A stretch of 64,000 nucleotides of DNA from assembly GCA_965215535.1 (NCBI GenBank), contig OZ244063.1, positions 1,302,001 to 1,366,000 on the forward strand, given 5' to 3'. Source of the stretch: Bin94 sp965215535 (lineage in GTDB: Bacteria > Gemmatimonadota > Gemmatimonadetes > Longimicrobiales > Gaopeijiaceae). The notes under the pieces are model-generated. The model worked only from the letters and a program-made list of their open reading frames with translations. It did not search any database and was not told where the DNA came from. The translations under genes and the position numbers were made by a program. Positions within the stretch are counted from its first letter, which is position 1. Each line of letters starts with the position of its first letter. Shown one piece after another: positions 17,078-27,400 of this stretch.

Positions 17078-17357
17078 AGTGAATCCTGGGCAGGAATTTT
17101 CGGGGATCCGAGGGAATTTTCGGAGATCGTCGCTCTCGCGACACCCTGAAATTACCGAATTCGGCGATTCCGAATCAAGGGGGGTCGGAAGATGCCAATG
17201 CGGGATCCTCGCAATCCGGCAGTCCCGGCGCCTCCGGCAAACCCCTTGCGGCGTTCCTCCTTCATGGCTATTCGTCACCAACTTCGCACACCCGCCCCCC
17301 TTCCGCGCCCCCCGTCTCCCGGGAGCGCGCCTGCCAGGAAATCCGCCTCCGCCTCCA
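17078..17357. promoter_or_regulatory. Divergent control region between frd-cox and kor, with tandem repeat
   Basis: 280 bp separate two outward-facing operons. Next to frdA lies a 20-bp-period tandem repeat: GGAATTTTCGGGGATC (17093-17108) and GGAATTTTCGGAGATC (17113-17128), 15 of 16 identical. The 10-bp palindrome CCGAATTCGG follows at 17155-17164. The layout suggests one regulator controlling both operons. Confidence 0.45.
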
Positions 17358-19205
17358 ATGAAGCCGACCGACACCACCGATCCCCGGCACTATCACCGTG
17401 TCGTGGACTGTCAGTGGAGCTGTCCCGCCCACACCAACGTTCCCGAATACATTCGCCTGATCGCCCAGGGCCGCTACACCGAATCGTATCTGTTGAACCG
17501 GAAGTCGAACGTGTTTCCCGGCATCCTGGGGCGCACCTGCGACCGTCCCTGCGAACCGGCCTGTCGAAGGGGGCGACTCGATGGCGAGCCGGTGGCGATC
17601 TGCCGGCTGAAGCGGGTTGCGGCCGACCTGCGCGACGAGATCCGTCCGCATCTGCCCTCGATTCCCCGGCGCAAGAATGGCCGCCGGATTGCCTGCGTCG
17701 GAGCCGGACCGGCCTCGCTCACCCTGGCCAACGATCTCATGCCGCTCGGCTACGAGGTCACCATCTTCGAGAGGCTGCCCCAACCGGGCGGACTGATGTG
17801 GACGAACATTCCCGAGTTCCGGCTTCCCGCCCGCGTACTCCGCGAAGAGATCGGCTACATCGTTGATATGGGGGTGGATCTGCGGCTCAACACGCCGATC
17901 GACAGCCTGGGCGCTCTTCTGCAGGAGAACTTCGATGCGGTCTTTGTCGGGTCGGGCGCACCGAAGGGCCGGGATCTGGATCTGCCGGGGCGGCTGGATT
18001 CGGAGCAGGTGCATGTGGGCATCGACTGGCTGGCCGCGATCCGCTTCGGGCACGTCACCCGCTGCAGCGAGCGCGTTCTGGTGATCGGGGTCGGCAATAC
18101 CGCCATGGACTGCTGCCGCACCGCGCAGCGTCTGGGGGCGAAGAGCGTGCGCGTCATGGCGCGCGAGGCAGAGCCGCAGTTCAAGGCCTCGCCCTGGGAG
18201 CTCGAGGATGCGCTTGAGGAGCAGGTCGAGATCATCGAAAATCATTCTCCTGCACGCTTTATCGTCGAAGAGGGGCGGCTGGTTGCGATGGAGTTCGACC
18301 GGGTCCACTGGAGCCCCGATGCAGAGGGTCGGCTGCAGGCCACCATCCAGGGCAGCGCCACCATGGAGTGCGACGAGGCGATTCTGGCGATCGGGCTGGG
18401 CAACTCCTTCCCCTGGATCGAGCGCGATATCGGAATCAACTTCAACCGCTGGAATGTGCCGATTGTCGACCGGGACACCTTCATGACCTCGCGCCCCGGG
18501 GTCTTCATGGGCGGCGACGCGGCGTGGGGACCGGAGAACATTATCTGGGCGATCGAGCATGGACATCAGGCGGCGATCTCGATTCATGCATACTGCGAAG
18601 ACCGCCCGCTGACCGACAGGCCGCCCGTCGGCATGAATCTGGTCAGCCAGAAGATGGGGCTGCACGAGTGGTCCTACTCCAACGACTTCGACGAGGCCGA
18701 GCGGGTGAAGATGCGCCACGTGGATCTCGAAAAGCGCTTCAGGCGGCTGGACATCGAGGTGGAGGAGGGGTTCGACGTCGAACAGACGCTGACCGAGGTC
18801 GAACGCTGCCTGAACTGCGATATTCAGACCCACTTCGAGGCCAATCTCTGCATCGAGTGCGACGCCTGTATCGATATCTGTCCTCTGGATTGCCTGACAA
18901 TCACCCACAATGGACCCGCCAGGGCGGTTGTGCAGCGCCTCTCCGCTCCTCGTCTCAACCCCGACCAGCCCCTCTTCGCTTCGGAAGAGCTGCCCCAGAC
19001 CGGACGCATCATGGTCAAGGACGAAGATCTCTGCATTCATTGCGGCCTCTGCGCCGAACGCTGCCCGACGGCGGCCTGGGACATGCGCAAGTCGGACCTG
19101 CTGGTGCCCTATGCGGGCCTTGCGGCGGGCGAATCCCACCCTGTTCCCTCTCTGCTCGCAATGGCCGGAGTCGCTCCTGCCGGTGCGCGTGGAGCCGACC
19201 GATGA
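17358..19205 (+). CDS. GltD-like NAD(P)H/FAD oxidoreductase with two C-terminal [4Fe-4S] ferredoxin motifs
   Basis: 615 aa. The N-terminal Fe-S domain of glutamate-synthase/dihydropyrimidine-dehydrogenase type has CQWSCPAHTNVPEY and CDRPCEPACRRG. Two nucleotide-binding folds follow: ACVGAGPASLTLA with the GG-M-IPEFRLP continuation, and VLVIGVGNTAMDC. The C-terminus has two ferredoxin motifs, CIECDACIDICPLDC and CIHCGLCAERCPTAAW. It probably moves electrons between NAD(P)H and the ferredoxin pool or directly to the oxidoreductase encoded next, whose start overlaps its stop (ATGA). It is not a glutamate synthase itself, since no large subunit is present. Confidence 0.88.
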   Translation: MKPTDTTDPRHYHRVVDCQWSCPAHTNVPEYIRLIAQGRYTESYLLNRKSNVFPGILGRTCDRPCEPACRRGRLDGEPVAICRLKRVAADLRDEIRPHLPSIPRRKNGRRIACVGAGPASLTLANDLMPLGYEVTIFERLPQPGGLMWTNIPEFRLPARVLREEIGYIVDMGVDLRLNTPIDSLGALLQENFDAVFVGSGAPKGRDLDLPGRLDSEQVHVGIDWLAAIRFGHVTRCSERVLVIGVGNTAMDCCRTAQRLGAKSVRVMAREAEPQFKASPWELEDALEEQVEIIENHSPARFIVEEGRLVAMEFDRVHWSPDAEGRLQATIQGSATMECDEAILAIGLGNSFPWIERDIGINFNRWNVPIVDRDTFMTSRPGVFMGGDAAWGPENIIWAIEHGHQAAISIHAYCEDRPLTDRPPVGMNLVSQKMGLHEWSYSNDFDEAERVKMRHVDLEKRFRRLDIEVEEGFDVEQTLTEVERCLNCDIQTHFEANLCIECDACIDICPLDCLTITHNGPARAVVQRLSAPRLNPDQPLFASEELPQTGRIMVKDEDLCIHCGLCAERCPTAAWDMRKSDLLVPYAGLAAGESHPVPSLLAMAGVAPAGARGADR

Positions 19206-21139
19206 CCCTTCCCGAAAGCGCTCTGACGCCTGCCGCGACGCCTGCTGCGGGCGGGCGCATCAACGATTTTGCCTTCAAGATCGGCACGGTGAATGGAACC
19301 GGTTCGGCAAGCGCAAATGGATTGCTGCGAAGCGCCATCTTTCGCATGGGGATTCCGGTTTCGGGCAAGAATCTCTTTCCTTCGAACATTCAGGGGCTGC
19401 CCACCTGGTACGAGATTCGCGTCAATGCCGGGGGACACACCGCGCGCACCTGCCGCTTCGATCTGATGGTGGCGATGAATCCGGCAACCTATGCCCGCGA
19501 TCTGGCGGAGATCGCCCCCGGCGGCTGGCTTGTGCATGACTCGACCTGGCCGCTGCCCCGCGAGCTCGAACGCGACGACGTTACCCTTCTGGGGGTGCCG
19601 CTGGCGAAGATGACGGTAGATCACTTCGAGGGATCGCGCGTTCGCATTCTGATGAAGAACATCTGCTATGCGGGGGTGCTGACGGCGCTCTTGCGCATCG
19701 ATCCCGGAATTGTACAACAACTTCTGCGCGAAACCTTTGCAGAGAAGATCAAGCTGCTCGACGCCAATCTGCGCGCCATCGAGCTGGGACACGATTATGC
19801 AATGGAGCACTTCGACTGTCCGCTGCCGATTCATCTGGAACCGATGGATGAAAATCGCGACTCGATCGTGATCGATGGCAACACTGCCGCCGCGCTGGGC
19901 TGTGTCTATGCGGGGGCAACGGTCGCGGCCTGGTATCCGATTACTCCCTCGACCTCGCTGGTCGACGCCTTTGCATCGTTTTGTCAAAAATACCGAAAGG
20001 ACCTCGAAACCGGACGCAACCGCTTTGCCATTATTCAGGCCGAAGACGAGCTGGCGGCGGCGGGGATTGTGCTGGGCGCATCGTGGGCGGGCGCGCGCGC
20101 CTTTGCCGCGACCAGTGGAGCCGGATTGTCGCTCATGACCGAATTTATCGGCTTTGCCTACTATGCCGAAGTTCCCTCGGTCTTCTTCGATGTGCAGAGG
20201 GTCGGCCCCTCGACCGGAATGCCTACGCGCACACAGCAGGGCGACATTCTCTTTGCCGCCTACGCCTCGCATGGCGACACGCGCCACATTGTGCTCTTTC
20301 CGGCCGATCCGCGCGAATGTTTCGATCTGACCGTGACGGCCTTTGACCTGGCCGAGCGCTTCCAGACACCGATCTTTGTGCTTTCCGATCTGGACATTGG
20401 CATGAATGACTGGGTTGTGCCGCGGCTCGAATGGGACGATTCCTACCGACCGGACCGGGGCAAGGTGCTGACAAAGGCCGAGCTCGAGACCGCAACCGGC
20501 CCCTTTCACCGCTACCTGGATGCCGATGGCGATGCAATTCCCTGGCGATCGCTGCCCGGGGTGCATGCGGCAGGGGCGTATATGAACCGCGGATCGGGGC
20601 ATGACCGCTTCGGCAACTATACCGAAGATGCGGAACCCTATGCCGAGGTGCTTGCGCGCGTGGGGCGCAAGATCGACAGTGCGGCGGTGCATTTGCCTGC
20701 GCCCGAGATCGAATCGCAAAGCGACGCCCGGATCGCCCTGGTGACTGTGGGCGGCTGCCGGGGAGCGGTGCGCGAAGCAGTGGATCTTCTGTCCGGGCAG
20801 GGAGTTGCGGTCAGTTGGATGCGCATTCGCGCCTTTCCCTTTCACCCCGATGTGGAGGCGTTTCTCAAGCGCCACGAGATCAATTTTGTGATTGAACAGA
20901 ATCGCGACGGGCAGTTGCGCACGCTGCTTGCGGCCGAAACGGAGGCCGCGCCGGGGTCGCTCCGGTCAATCCTCTACTACGGCGGACTTCCGCTGAGTTG
21001 CGATCATGTGCTGGAGGGGCTGGAGCCCTGGCTGGACGCTCACGGACCGCCCGTCGCCGTCCATGGTGCCCGCCCCGAACCGGCCATGTCCTCTGCACCG
21101 TCCCTTCGCCCATCCGCCAACCGAAAGGCCGCCCGATGA
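19202..21139 (+). CDS. korA: 2-oxoacid:ferredoxin oxidoreductase, fused gamma-alpha subunit
   Basis: 645 aa. The N-terminal 200 residues are the gamma domain (GTVNGTGSASANGLLRSAIFRMG). The alpha domain follows with GNTAAALG and YPITPSTSLVDAFA around residue 245, then the EDELAAAGIVLGASWAGARA block. Such enzymes interconvert a 2-oxoacid plus CoA with an acyl-CoA and CO2, using ferredoxin. The gamma-alpha arrangement is typical of 2-oxoglutarate enzymes (Kor), though other 2-oxoacids are not excluded. It overlaps both neighbours by ATGA. Confidence 0.87.
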   Translation: MTLPESALTPAATPAAGGRINDFAFKIGTVNGTGSASANGLLRSAIFRMGIPVSGKNLFPSNIQGLPTWYEIRVNAGGHTARTCRFDLMVAMNPATYARDLAEIAPGGWLVHDSTWPLPRELERDDVTLLGVPLAKMTVDHFEGSRVRILMKNICYAGVLTALLRIDPGIVQQLLRETFAEKIKLLDANLRAIELGHDYAMEHFDCPLPIHLEPMDENRDSIVIDGNTAAALGCVYAGATVAAWYPITPSTSLVDAFASFCQKYRKDLETGRNRFAIIQAEDELAAAGIVLGASWAGARAFAATSGAGLSLMTEFIGFAYYAEVPSVFFDVQRVGPSTGMPTRTQQGDILFAAYASHGDTRHIVLFPADPRECFDLTVTAFDLAERFQTPIFVLSDLDIGMNDWVVPRLEWDDSYRPDRGKVLTKAELETATGPFHRYLDADGDAIPWRSLPGVHAAGAYMNRGSGHDRFGNYTEDAEPYAEVLARVGRKIDSAAVHLPAPEIESQSDARIALVTVGGCRGAVREAVDLLSGQGVAVSWMRIRAFPFHPDVEAFLKRHEINFVIEQNRDGQLRTLLAAETEAAPGSLRSILYYGGLPLSCDHVLEGLEPWLDAHGPPVAVHGARPEPAMSSAPSLRPSANRKAAR

Positions 21140-22209
21140 GCCATATCCGAAAGCCCCGCATTCACCATCCCGGGCTGGAGCGCAATCGCCTGGGTCTGAC
21201 CCGTCGCGACTACGAGGGCACAATGTCCACCCTCTGCGCGGGGTGCGGCCACGACTCGATTACGGCGGCAATCATCGAGGCCTTCTGGGAGCTCGGGGTT
21301 GCGCCCCACCAGGTGGCAAAAACCTCGGGAATCGGGTGCAGCGGCAAGACGCCGACCTATTTTCTAAAGGAGGCGCACGGCTTCAATGGCGTCCACGGAC
21401 GCATGCCATCGGTGACAACCGGAGCGCACGCCGCCAATCGCGACCTGATCTGCATTGGCGTATCCGGCGACGGCGACAGTCTGTCGATCGGGATGGGACA
21501 ATTTGCGCATATCATTCGCCGCAATGTCAACATGTTGTACATAATCGAGAACAATGGCGTCTATGGCCTCACCAAGGGACAGTTTTCGGCCTCTGCCGAT
21601 GTGGGATCGCGGGCCAGGCGCGGGCAGATCAACCGCGAGCATCCGATCGATCCGGTCCTTCTGGCGCTCAATCTGGGCGCCGGCTTTGTGGCGCGAGGGT
21701 TTTCGGGCGACCGCGAACAGCTCGTTCCCATCATCAAGGCCGGATTGCGTCACCGCGGATTTGCCCTGGTCGATGTGATCTCGCCCTGCGTCAGCTTCAA
21801 CGACCACCAGGGATCAACCCGGAGCTACCGGTACACGCGCGATCACTACAATCGTCTTGTCTATGCCGACTTCGTTCCCCCCGCCCGCGAAATTGCCACA
21901 ACCAGCGAGGCCGGCGATGCGCGCACGGTGAAGCTGCACGATGGCAGCGCCATCACCTTTCGCAAGGTTCCCGAGCACTACGACCCCACCGACCGCGACC
22001 GCGTGTACAACCATATCCGCGAGCGGCAACGGGCGGGCGAGGTGGTGACGGGACTGCTGCATGTGGAGCCCGGGGGCGAGGACGAAGCAGGCTCTGCCGC
22101 CTTCCACGACATTCAGCAAACGGTGGCCGAACCGCTGACGGAGTGCGCCTTCGAGGATCTCTGCCCGGGGGCGGAGGCGCTGGCCGATTTGCAGAAGAGG
22201 TGGCGGTGA
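21136..22209 (+). CDS. korB: 2-oxoacid:ferredoxin oxidoreductase beta subunit
   Basis: 357 aa. This is the thiamine-diphosphate subunit: LCAGCGHDSITAA with its cluster cysteine, SGIGCSGKTPTYF, and the TPP-Mg motif GDGDSLSIGMGQF...NMLYIIENNGVYGLTKGQ. It pairs with the fused KorA encoded immediately upstream (ATGA overlap). The C-terminal segment is somewhat longer than usual and carries no recognisable motif. Confidence 0.9.
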   Translation: MSHIRKPRIHHPGLERNRLGLTRRDYEGTMSTLCAGCGHDSITAAIIEAFWELGVAPHQVAKTSGIGCSGKTPTYFLKEAHGFNGVHGRMPSVTTGAHAANRDLICIGVSGDGDSLSIGMGQFAHIIRRNVNMLYIIENNGVYGLTKGQFSASADVGSRARRGQINREHPIDPVLLALNLGAGFVARGFSGDREQLVPIIKAGLRHRGFALVDVISPCVSFNDHQGSTRSYRYTRDHYNRLVYADFVPPAREIATTSEAGDARTVKLHDGSAITFRKVPEHYDPTDRDRVYNHIRERQRAGEVVTGLLHVEPGGEDEAGSAAFHDIQQTVAEPLTECAFEDLCPGAEALADLQKRWR

Positions 22210-22219
22210 AGGGGGCACC

Positions 22220-23149
22220 TTACGAGGCTTCGGCCAGCTCCCGAAAACGGGTGTAGCGTTCTTCCAGTCGCACCTTCGCCGGGCGATTGGCAATCTTGCG
22301 CGGCACATCGATCTCTTTGCCGTGCAGTCCCTGAATGGCGTGGCGAAGGGTGGGACCATCGCGTTCGCGGAGGATCCGGGGGCGAACCTCGATGATGTAA
22401 TCGGGGCGGATGCCGATGAAGAAGCGGTCGAAGGCTGCATGATGGAGGCGGCAGAGCGCAAGGCCGTTCGAGGTCTCGGGCGTGCCGGCGGGAGACGAGT
22501 CGGCAACGATGTGCGCCGCATCCAGCAACTCGGCGTGGCGCAGACGGCAGAGAGCGCACTGGTTTCTGTACGCTCTGAGCACACGGTCGCGGAAGTCTCC
22601 CTGATGAAGGCGTTGCTGGACCACGGTCAGGGCGTAGCGTCGGCGCAGCGCGGGGTCAGTGTCTTGCCAGTCGGCTGCGGACAGGAGATTGGTGCCTGTT
22701 TTTGCCAGATCGATGGAGAAGGTGCGCGATCCGGGATCGTCGTGCACAACATACGCCGGCCATACCGCCAGATAGCTGCCGGGGACGACCCCGTGCAGAT
22801 AGACAAGGGGAAGGCCGCGTTGCATGACATTCCGCAATCCGACATTGTCGCGGTGATTGAGAGCATCCGGAGCGCGGCGATATCTGTAGCGCAGGAACCC
22901 ACTCTCGGCGTCAAAGCCATCGTCGTAGGGCCCCTTGGGCGCGGTTGTGATTGAGAGCGGCAGCTCCATGACCCGGGGCTTGAAGATTCCCTGGGGCCCA
23001 ATCAACTTTACCTGCTGACCCTGGTACTTCAGGCCCTGTTTCAGCTCGGCGTGCGGAAACACATCGGTGCCGCGAAGGTCGCGCCGGTGGGCAAGCCACG
23101 CAAAGGCGGCGTTGCGAATGGCCTCGTCGCGGGGCCGGTCGAAGAACAT
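22220..23149 (-). CDS. HNH endonuclease with N-terminal SRA-like domain, catalytic residues intact
   Basis: 309 aa from ATG 23149, which has GGAA 5 nt upstream; in-frame starts at 23158 and 23167 are possible. The C-terminal HNH domain reads CALCRLRHAELLDAAHI...ETSNGLALCRLHHAAFD. Both histidines and the Asn are present, as is the CxxC zinc pair. The N-terminal half (LIGPQGIFKPRVMELPLSI, LRYRYR, YLHGVVPGSYLAVWP) resembles the SRA/YDG-like reader that precedes HNH in type IV restriction-like enzymes. Cleavage of modified DNA is inferred, not shown. It lies 46 bp downstream of a second, degenerate HNH gene. Confidence 0.8.
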   Translation of the reverse strand: MFFDRPRDEAIRNAAFAWLAHRRDLRGTDVFPHAELKQGLKYQGQQVKLIGPQGIFKPRVMELPLSITTAPKGPYDDGFDAESGFLRYRYRRAPDALNHRDNVGLRNVMQRGLPLVYLHGVVPGSYLAVWPAYVVHDDPGSRTFSIDLAKTGTNLLSAADWQDTDPALRRRYALTVVQQRLHQGDFRDRVLRAYRNQCALCRLRHAELLDAAHIVADSSPAGTPETSNGLALCRLHHAAFDRFFIGIRPDYIIEVRPRILRERDGPTLRHAIQGLHGKEIDVPRKIANRPAKVRLEERYTRFRELAEAS

Positions 23150-23195
23150 TGATTCCATGGGTTGCAAGCAACTGGAGCCGACAACGTTCCCCCGG

Positions 23196-24089
23196 CTACC
23201 CGCGGTAGCGGTTCTCGTTGTGCCACTGCAGGCTTTCGGGGTCGGGGTGCATCAGCAGATCCTTCGGAAGATGAATGGAGCTGCCGTGCAGTTTGAAGTA
23301 GTCGCGCCCATTCTTGTAGTCGTGATGGATGCGGCTGCTGACCTCGAAGTTGTGCCGGGGAGTTACAGTCACATAGCCGGTGTCGAAGAGGCCCTGGATA
23401 TCGCGCCTGAGGAGAAGACCGTTGCTGATGTTGTGATTGCGCGTGTCGGCAAAGGGGCGAATGCGGGCGGCGGCAAGAGCGGGCAGGGTTTGTTCGGCGG
23501 TGACTGCGCAGCGGCGGTCGTAAGCATCGATGATTCCCACGCGAAAGGCGCCAAGGCCGGGGTGGAGATCACTGATGGCGGGTGTGTCGTCGAGTGGGAT
23601 GTCGGTCCCAATTCGTTCGTGCAGGGCGGCCCAGAGCTGGCGGCCATCGGGCTGGGCGGTGTCGTATCCCTTGTAGGCGACGATGTTGGGGTTCCAGCCC
23701 GGCGGCATGAACCAACTGGACTCATCGAGGAAGAAGGGCATTCCGAGAATGCGGCAGCCGATGGTGAAGTCGCCGGGGCCGACGGGGGTTGTCCTGCGGT
23801 ACTGTGCAATCCGTTTTCGCATCTCTCCGTAGTTCGCCGCGCCATTGTCCTCGCCAAAGATCTCCCAGGCAAGGGAGCAGGGCAGCGCGGTGGCATGACA
23901 GAAGAAGCCGCCGCCCACGATTTGGCCGCCATGCTTCTGGTGCAGCTTGAAGAGGAAGAATTCGCCCGGCCGCAGGGCTTTGAAAGATGCGCCGGAGGGT
24001 GCCCAGAAGTTGACCTCGCGCGGGTTGCGGGCGCGCAGATGGGTGAACCAGTCCCAGTCGGTTAGCGCAACGACAATTTTGATGGCCAT
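23196..24089 (-). CDS. HNH-family protein with PUA/EVE-like N-terminus, HNH histidines replaced
   Basis: 297 aa from ATG 24089; ATG 24113 in frame is an alternative. The N-terminal half (FKALRPGEFFLFKLH-, IVGGGFFCHATALPCSLAWEIFG) resembles a PUA/EVE-type modified-base reader. The C-terminal half aligns to the HNH_2 family: RRCAVTAEQTLPALAAARIRPFA, then NISNGLLLRRDIQGLFDTGYVTV. Family members have AAHI and DIHRLFD at those sites. Here His is replaced by Arg (CGC) and by Gln (CAG), while the Asn stays. The nuclease is probably inactive or uses altered chemistry. With the intact HNH gene downstream it may form a reader/effector pair. Confidence 0.78.
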   Translation of the reverse strand: MAIKIVVALTDWDWFTHLRARNPREVNFWAPSGASFKALRPGEFFLFKLHQKHGGQIVGGGFFCHATALPCSLAWEIFGEDNGAANYGEMRKRIAQYRRTTPVGPGDFTIGCRILGMPFFLDESSWFMPPGWNPNIVAYKGYDTAQPDGRQLWAALHERIGTDIPLDDTPAISDLHPGLGAFRVGIIDAYDRRCAVTAEQTLPALAAARIRPFADTRNHNISNGLLLRRDIQGLFDTGYVTVTPRHNFEVSSRIHHDYKNGRDYFKLHGSSIHLPKDLLMHPDPESLQWHNENRYRG

Positions 24090-24459
24090 CGGTTGACGGA
24101 ATCTCGCTTGCATTTCGGAAATCGATCACACGTCCGCCCAACCCCTTCACCGTCACTGAGTATGCAGGCGAAGGTCGTCAATGCGCAAGCGGGCCGTCCC
24201 CACAAGAATGATCACAGCCACAGGGGAGCCGAATTGGTGGCCGGGCCGAGGAGGCGGGCAAGTGCCGGGGTCGGACAGGTCAAGCCGCTCGCTTCGCCCT
24301 TGGGACGTCGTTGGCTGGGCTGGCCGCCGAAGTCCCGGTCGGCGGAGCGGTGGCCTTTATATCGGGCGATGACCTCTGGAGGTGTCGAGATCTGTTCAGC
24401 TCAGCGGGGGGACGCACGCATGAATCAGGGTGTCGCACCCGCACCGCCCCCTCTCCCTC
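24090..24459. other. Intergenic region without recognisable content
   Basis: About 370 bp between the HNH operon start and the stop of the FN3 autotransporter gene. I see no gene or clear repeat. The promoter for the HNH pair should lie here on the minus strand, but no good -35/-10 pair stands out. Confidence 0.35.
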
Positions 24460-27400
24460 TTACCGCAATTCAACCCTTCCGCGAATGCCGAGGTTGTGCC
24501 GGGAGGCGCCGAAGCCGCCGTCGTGGCGGGAGGCCTCGACGCGAACGCCGAAGCCCCGGCCCAGATCGTAGCGGAGCCCGGAGCTGAGGGCGCGGCGACC
24601 GTCGCGGCCAAGGTGGAAGGCGCTGTACGGGGTCCCCCTCCGCGAGGCGAAGCCGTAGGCGATCTCGCCGTCGAGCGTGGGGGCGGGGTGGGTTGCCGTG
24701 CGGTCGCCGGGGCCGCCCTGGCCCGGATGGTGGCCCGGGCCCGCAACGCCCCGCTCCCAGAGCGCGTTCAGCCCCGAAGCCGCGTCGCCGTAGCTGGGCG
24801 AGAGTCGCACCGGGAAGCCCTGACCGCGCATTTCGGGATCGAAGAGGATCGTGCCGCCGACGCCCCACTCCTCGTAGCCCTCGTGGCCGGCGACGAGAAC
24901 GCGGCCCCTGCCTTCGATCGCCAGTCCCAGCGCGCGGTTCGCGAAGCGCAGGCTGCCGCCCGCCTCCATCCCGGCGCCATTGGCGATGTCGCCATTGTCG
25001 TAGCGCACGCCCCCCTCGACGCTGACGCCGACCTCGCTGGCCCCCATCCGGTAGCCCTGGGCAAGCTCCACCATCAGGCGCCCCCGTTGCAGGCTCAGCA
25101 TCGTCTCGCCAATCGCCGCCGCGGGCTGCGTCGCCGCGCCGTCGCCCGTCTCGTCGTTCGGGTCGGTCGTGTCCTCTGCGGTCCCGGGCTCCGAGCCCTC
25201 GACCGTGACGCGGCTTGACCAGCCCTCGGCCCTGAGCTTGAGCGCGACGCTTCCGGCTTGCAGCACCTGATACGAGCCGCCGATCGCGCCGGTGACCGTC
25301 CGCGCCGGGCTTGTGCGCAGCGCCGTGCGGGAGTCATTGATCTCGACGTCGCCCCAGCCGAAGCTGCCCGCCGCCCAGAGCGCGTTGCCGCGTCCGCCGG
25401 GAAGCCATGCCAGATAGGGGTTCGCCGCCGTCAGGGTGGTGCCGTAGACGCCGCTCGCCGGACGCGCGCCCGTCCTGTCGGTGAAGTCGAAGCTGCCGTC
25501 GGCGCGCGAGATCGCGACGCCCCCCAGAATGTCGGACGCGATGCGCAGATCGGCGCCGAGATGCACGTTGACGAGATCGCCACTCCACTCCAGCCCCGTC
25601 GCTTCGGGTTCCCCCAGAGACTGGTACTCGCCCGCGCCCCAGACCGATACCGTCGGCGCTCCGATCGCCTGTTGTCGGGAAGACTCGCGCGGGCGCGAAA
25701 GCCGGAACGACGCGCCGTTCAGGAGGTCGCCGAAGCCGAACCGGTCGCTGCCGAAAGCGCCATCCACGCTCCCAGGCCGCGCCGCGAGTCCGTTCAGGCT
25801 GCCCATCTCCATCTCCATGCCGCCGCTCGGTCCCAGCGCCGCCGCCTCGATCCGCTCCGCGATCGCGCCGATCGCGCTTGTCGTCATCGCCGCCGCCACA
25901 TGCGGAAGCACGCGCCGGTTCAGACGCTCGGCCCGCTGCACCGGGTCGTCGGTGGCCGCCTCCGCGATCCCCGACGGATTGCTCGCTCCCACCCGGTTCA
26001 GGGCACGCACCCGGTAGAACCGCTGGCTCCCCGGGCGCAGATCCCGGTGCGCATGGGCCGTGACCGGAGAGCGCGTGTTCGCCGCAAGCTCCCCCCACCC
26101 ACCCTCGCCCGTCTCCGAGACCTCGATCCGGTAGCCCGTCACGTCCGCGCCGCCATTGTACCCCGGCGCCGTCCACGCCAGATCGATCTGCGTGGGTGAG
26201 ACCGCCGTCGCCGTCAGCCCCGTCGGCGCATCCGGCACAACCGCATCGGTCGTGGCCCGCGCCACATTCGACGGATCGCTCCGGCCGATCGCGTTGATCG
26301 CCCGCACCCGGTAGTGCCGCGTCGTCGCAGGCGACAGCTTCGTGTGACGGTATGCGGTCGCCTCGCTCCCGGTGTTGTTCGTCAGCGTCTGCCAGTTCCT
26401 CCCCGCGTCGGCCGACATGTCGATCTGGTAGCCGGTCACCGCCGAGCCTCCGTCGTATCCCGGCGCCGTCCACTCCAAAGCGATCTCCGTGCTGCCCACC
26501 GCCGTCGCTCGAAGGCTCCCCGGCGCGCCCGGCGCTTCCGAGTCCGTTGTGGCAGATGCCACACTCGAGGGATCGCTCAGCCCCGCCGTGTTGATCGCCC
26601 GCACCCGGTAGTAGCGCGTCGTCGCCGGCGACAGGCCCTCGTGGGTAAAGCCGGTCGTCGCGCTCCCCGTGTTCGACCGCAGGATCCGCCACGGCCCGCT
26701 CCGGTCGCGCGCCTGCTCGATCCGGTACCCCAGAATCCTGACGCCGGAGCCCCCCGTCTGGCGCGGCGCAATCCATGACAGACGAACCTCGGTGCCCCCG
26801 TTGGCCCGCGCAGAGAGCCTCGTCGGTGCCCCCGGCCTTCCGGGATGCGTGGCCGTGCCCGCCTCGAACGACCACGGACCCGCCGCGCCCGCGCTGTTCA
26901 CGGCCCGCACCTGATAGCGCCACGCCTCGGCGGGCCGCAGCCCCGAATGCGTAAAGCTTCGCGTGTTGGTTCCCGGTCGCCAGGGATCGAGCCAGTCCTG
27001 GGGGTTGCCGTCGGCCCGACGCCCCCGGATCTCGTAGCGCGTCACGTTGCTCCCGCCGCTGGCCGGCGTCTGCCAGCTCAGTCTGATGCTGATCGAGTCC
27101 TGCGCCTCGGCCCGCACGCTGCGGGGGCGTCCGGGAACTTCGCCGCCGCCCCCGGTCGTGGTCGCGTTCGCCGTCGCCCAGCTCCCCGCGCCGCTTGCGT
27201 TTTGGGCCCGGATCCGGTAGTGACGGCGACTGCCCGCGCTCAGCCCCGCGTGGCGGTAGCTGGTGGCCGTGGCCGGCCTCCGGACAAGAAAGCTCCACGT
27301 GCTGCCACCATTGGCCGAGACCTCGACCTGGTAGCTTTGGATCGGACCGCTCCCGGTCGTGGAGGGCGCTCGCCACGAGAGATTGATCGCCGTGGAGCCG

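Noticed and set aside
17358..19205. Glutamate synthase small subunit
   Set aside because: No large subunit is adjacent, and the C-terminal ferredoxin motifs plus the kor neighbours fit a ferredoxin-linked reductase.
24367..24459. Terminator after the FN3 gene
   Set aside because: I could not find a clear stem followed by a T-run by eye.
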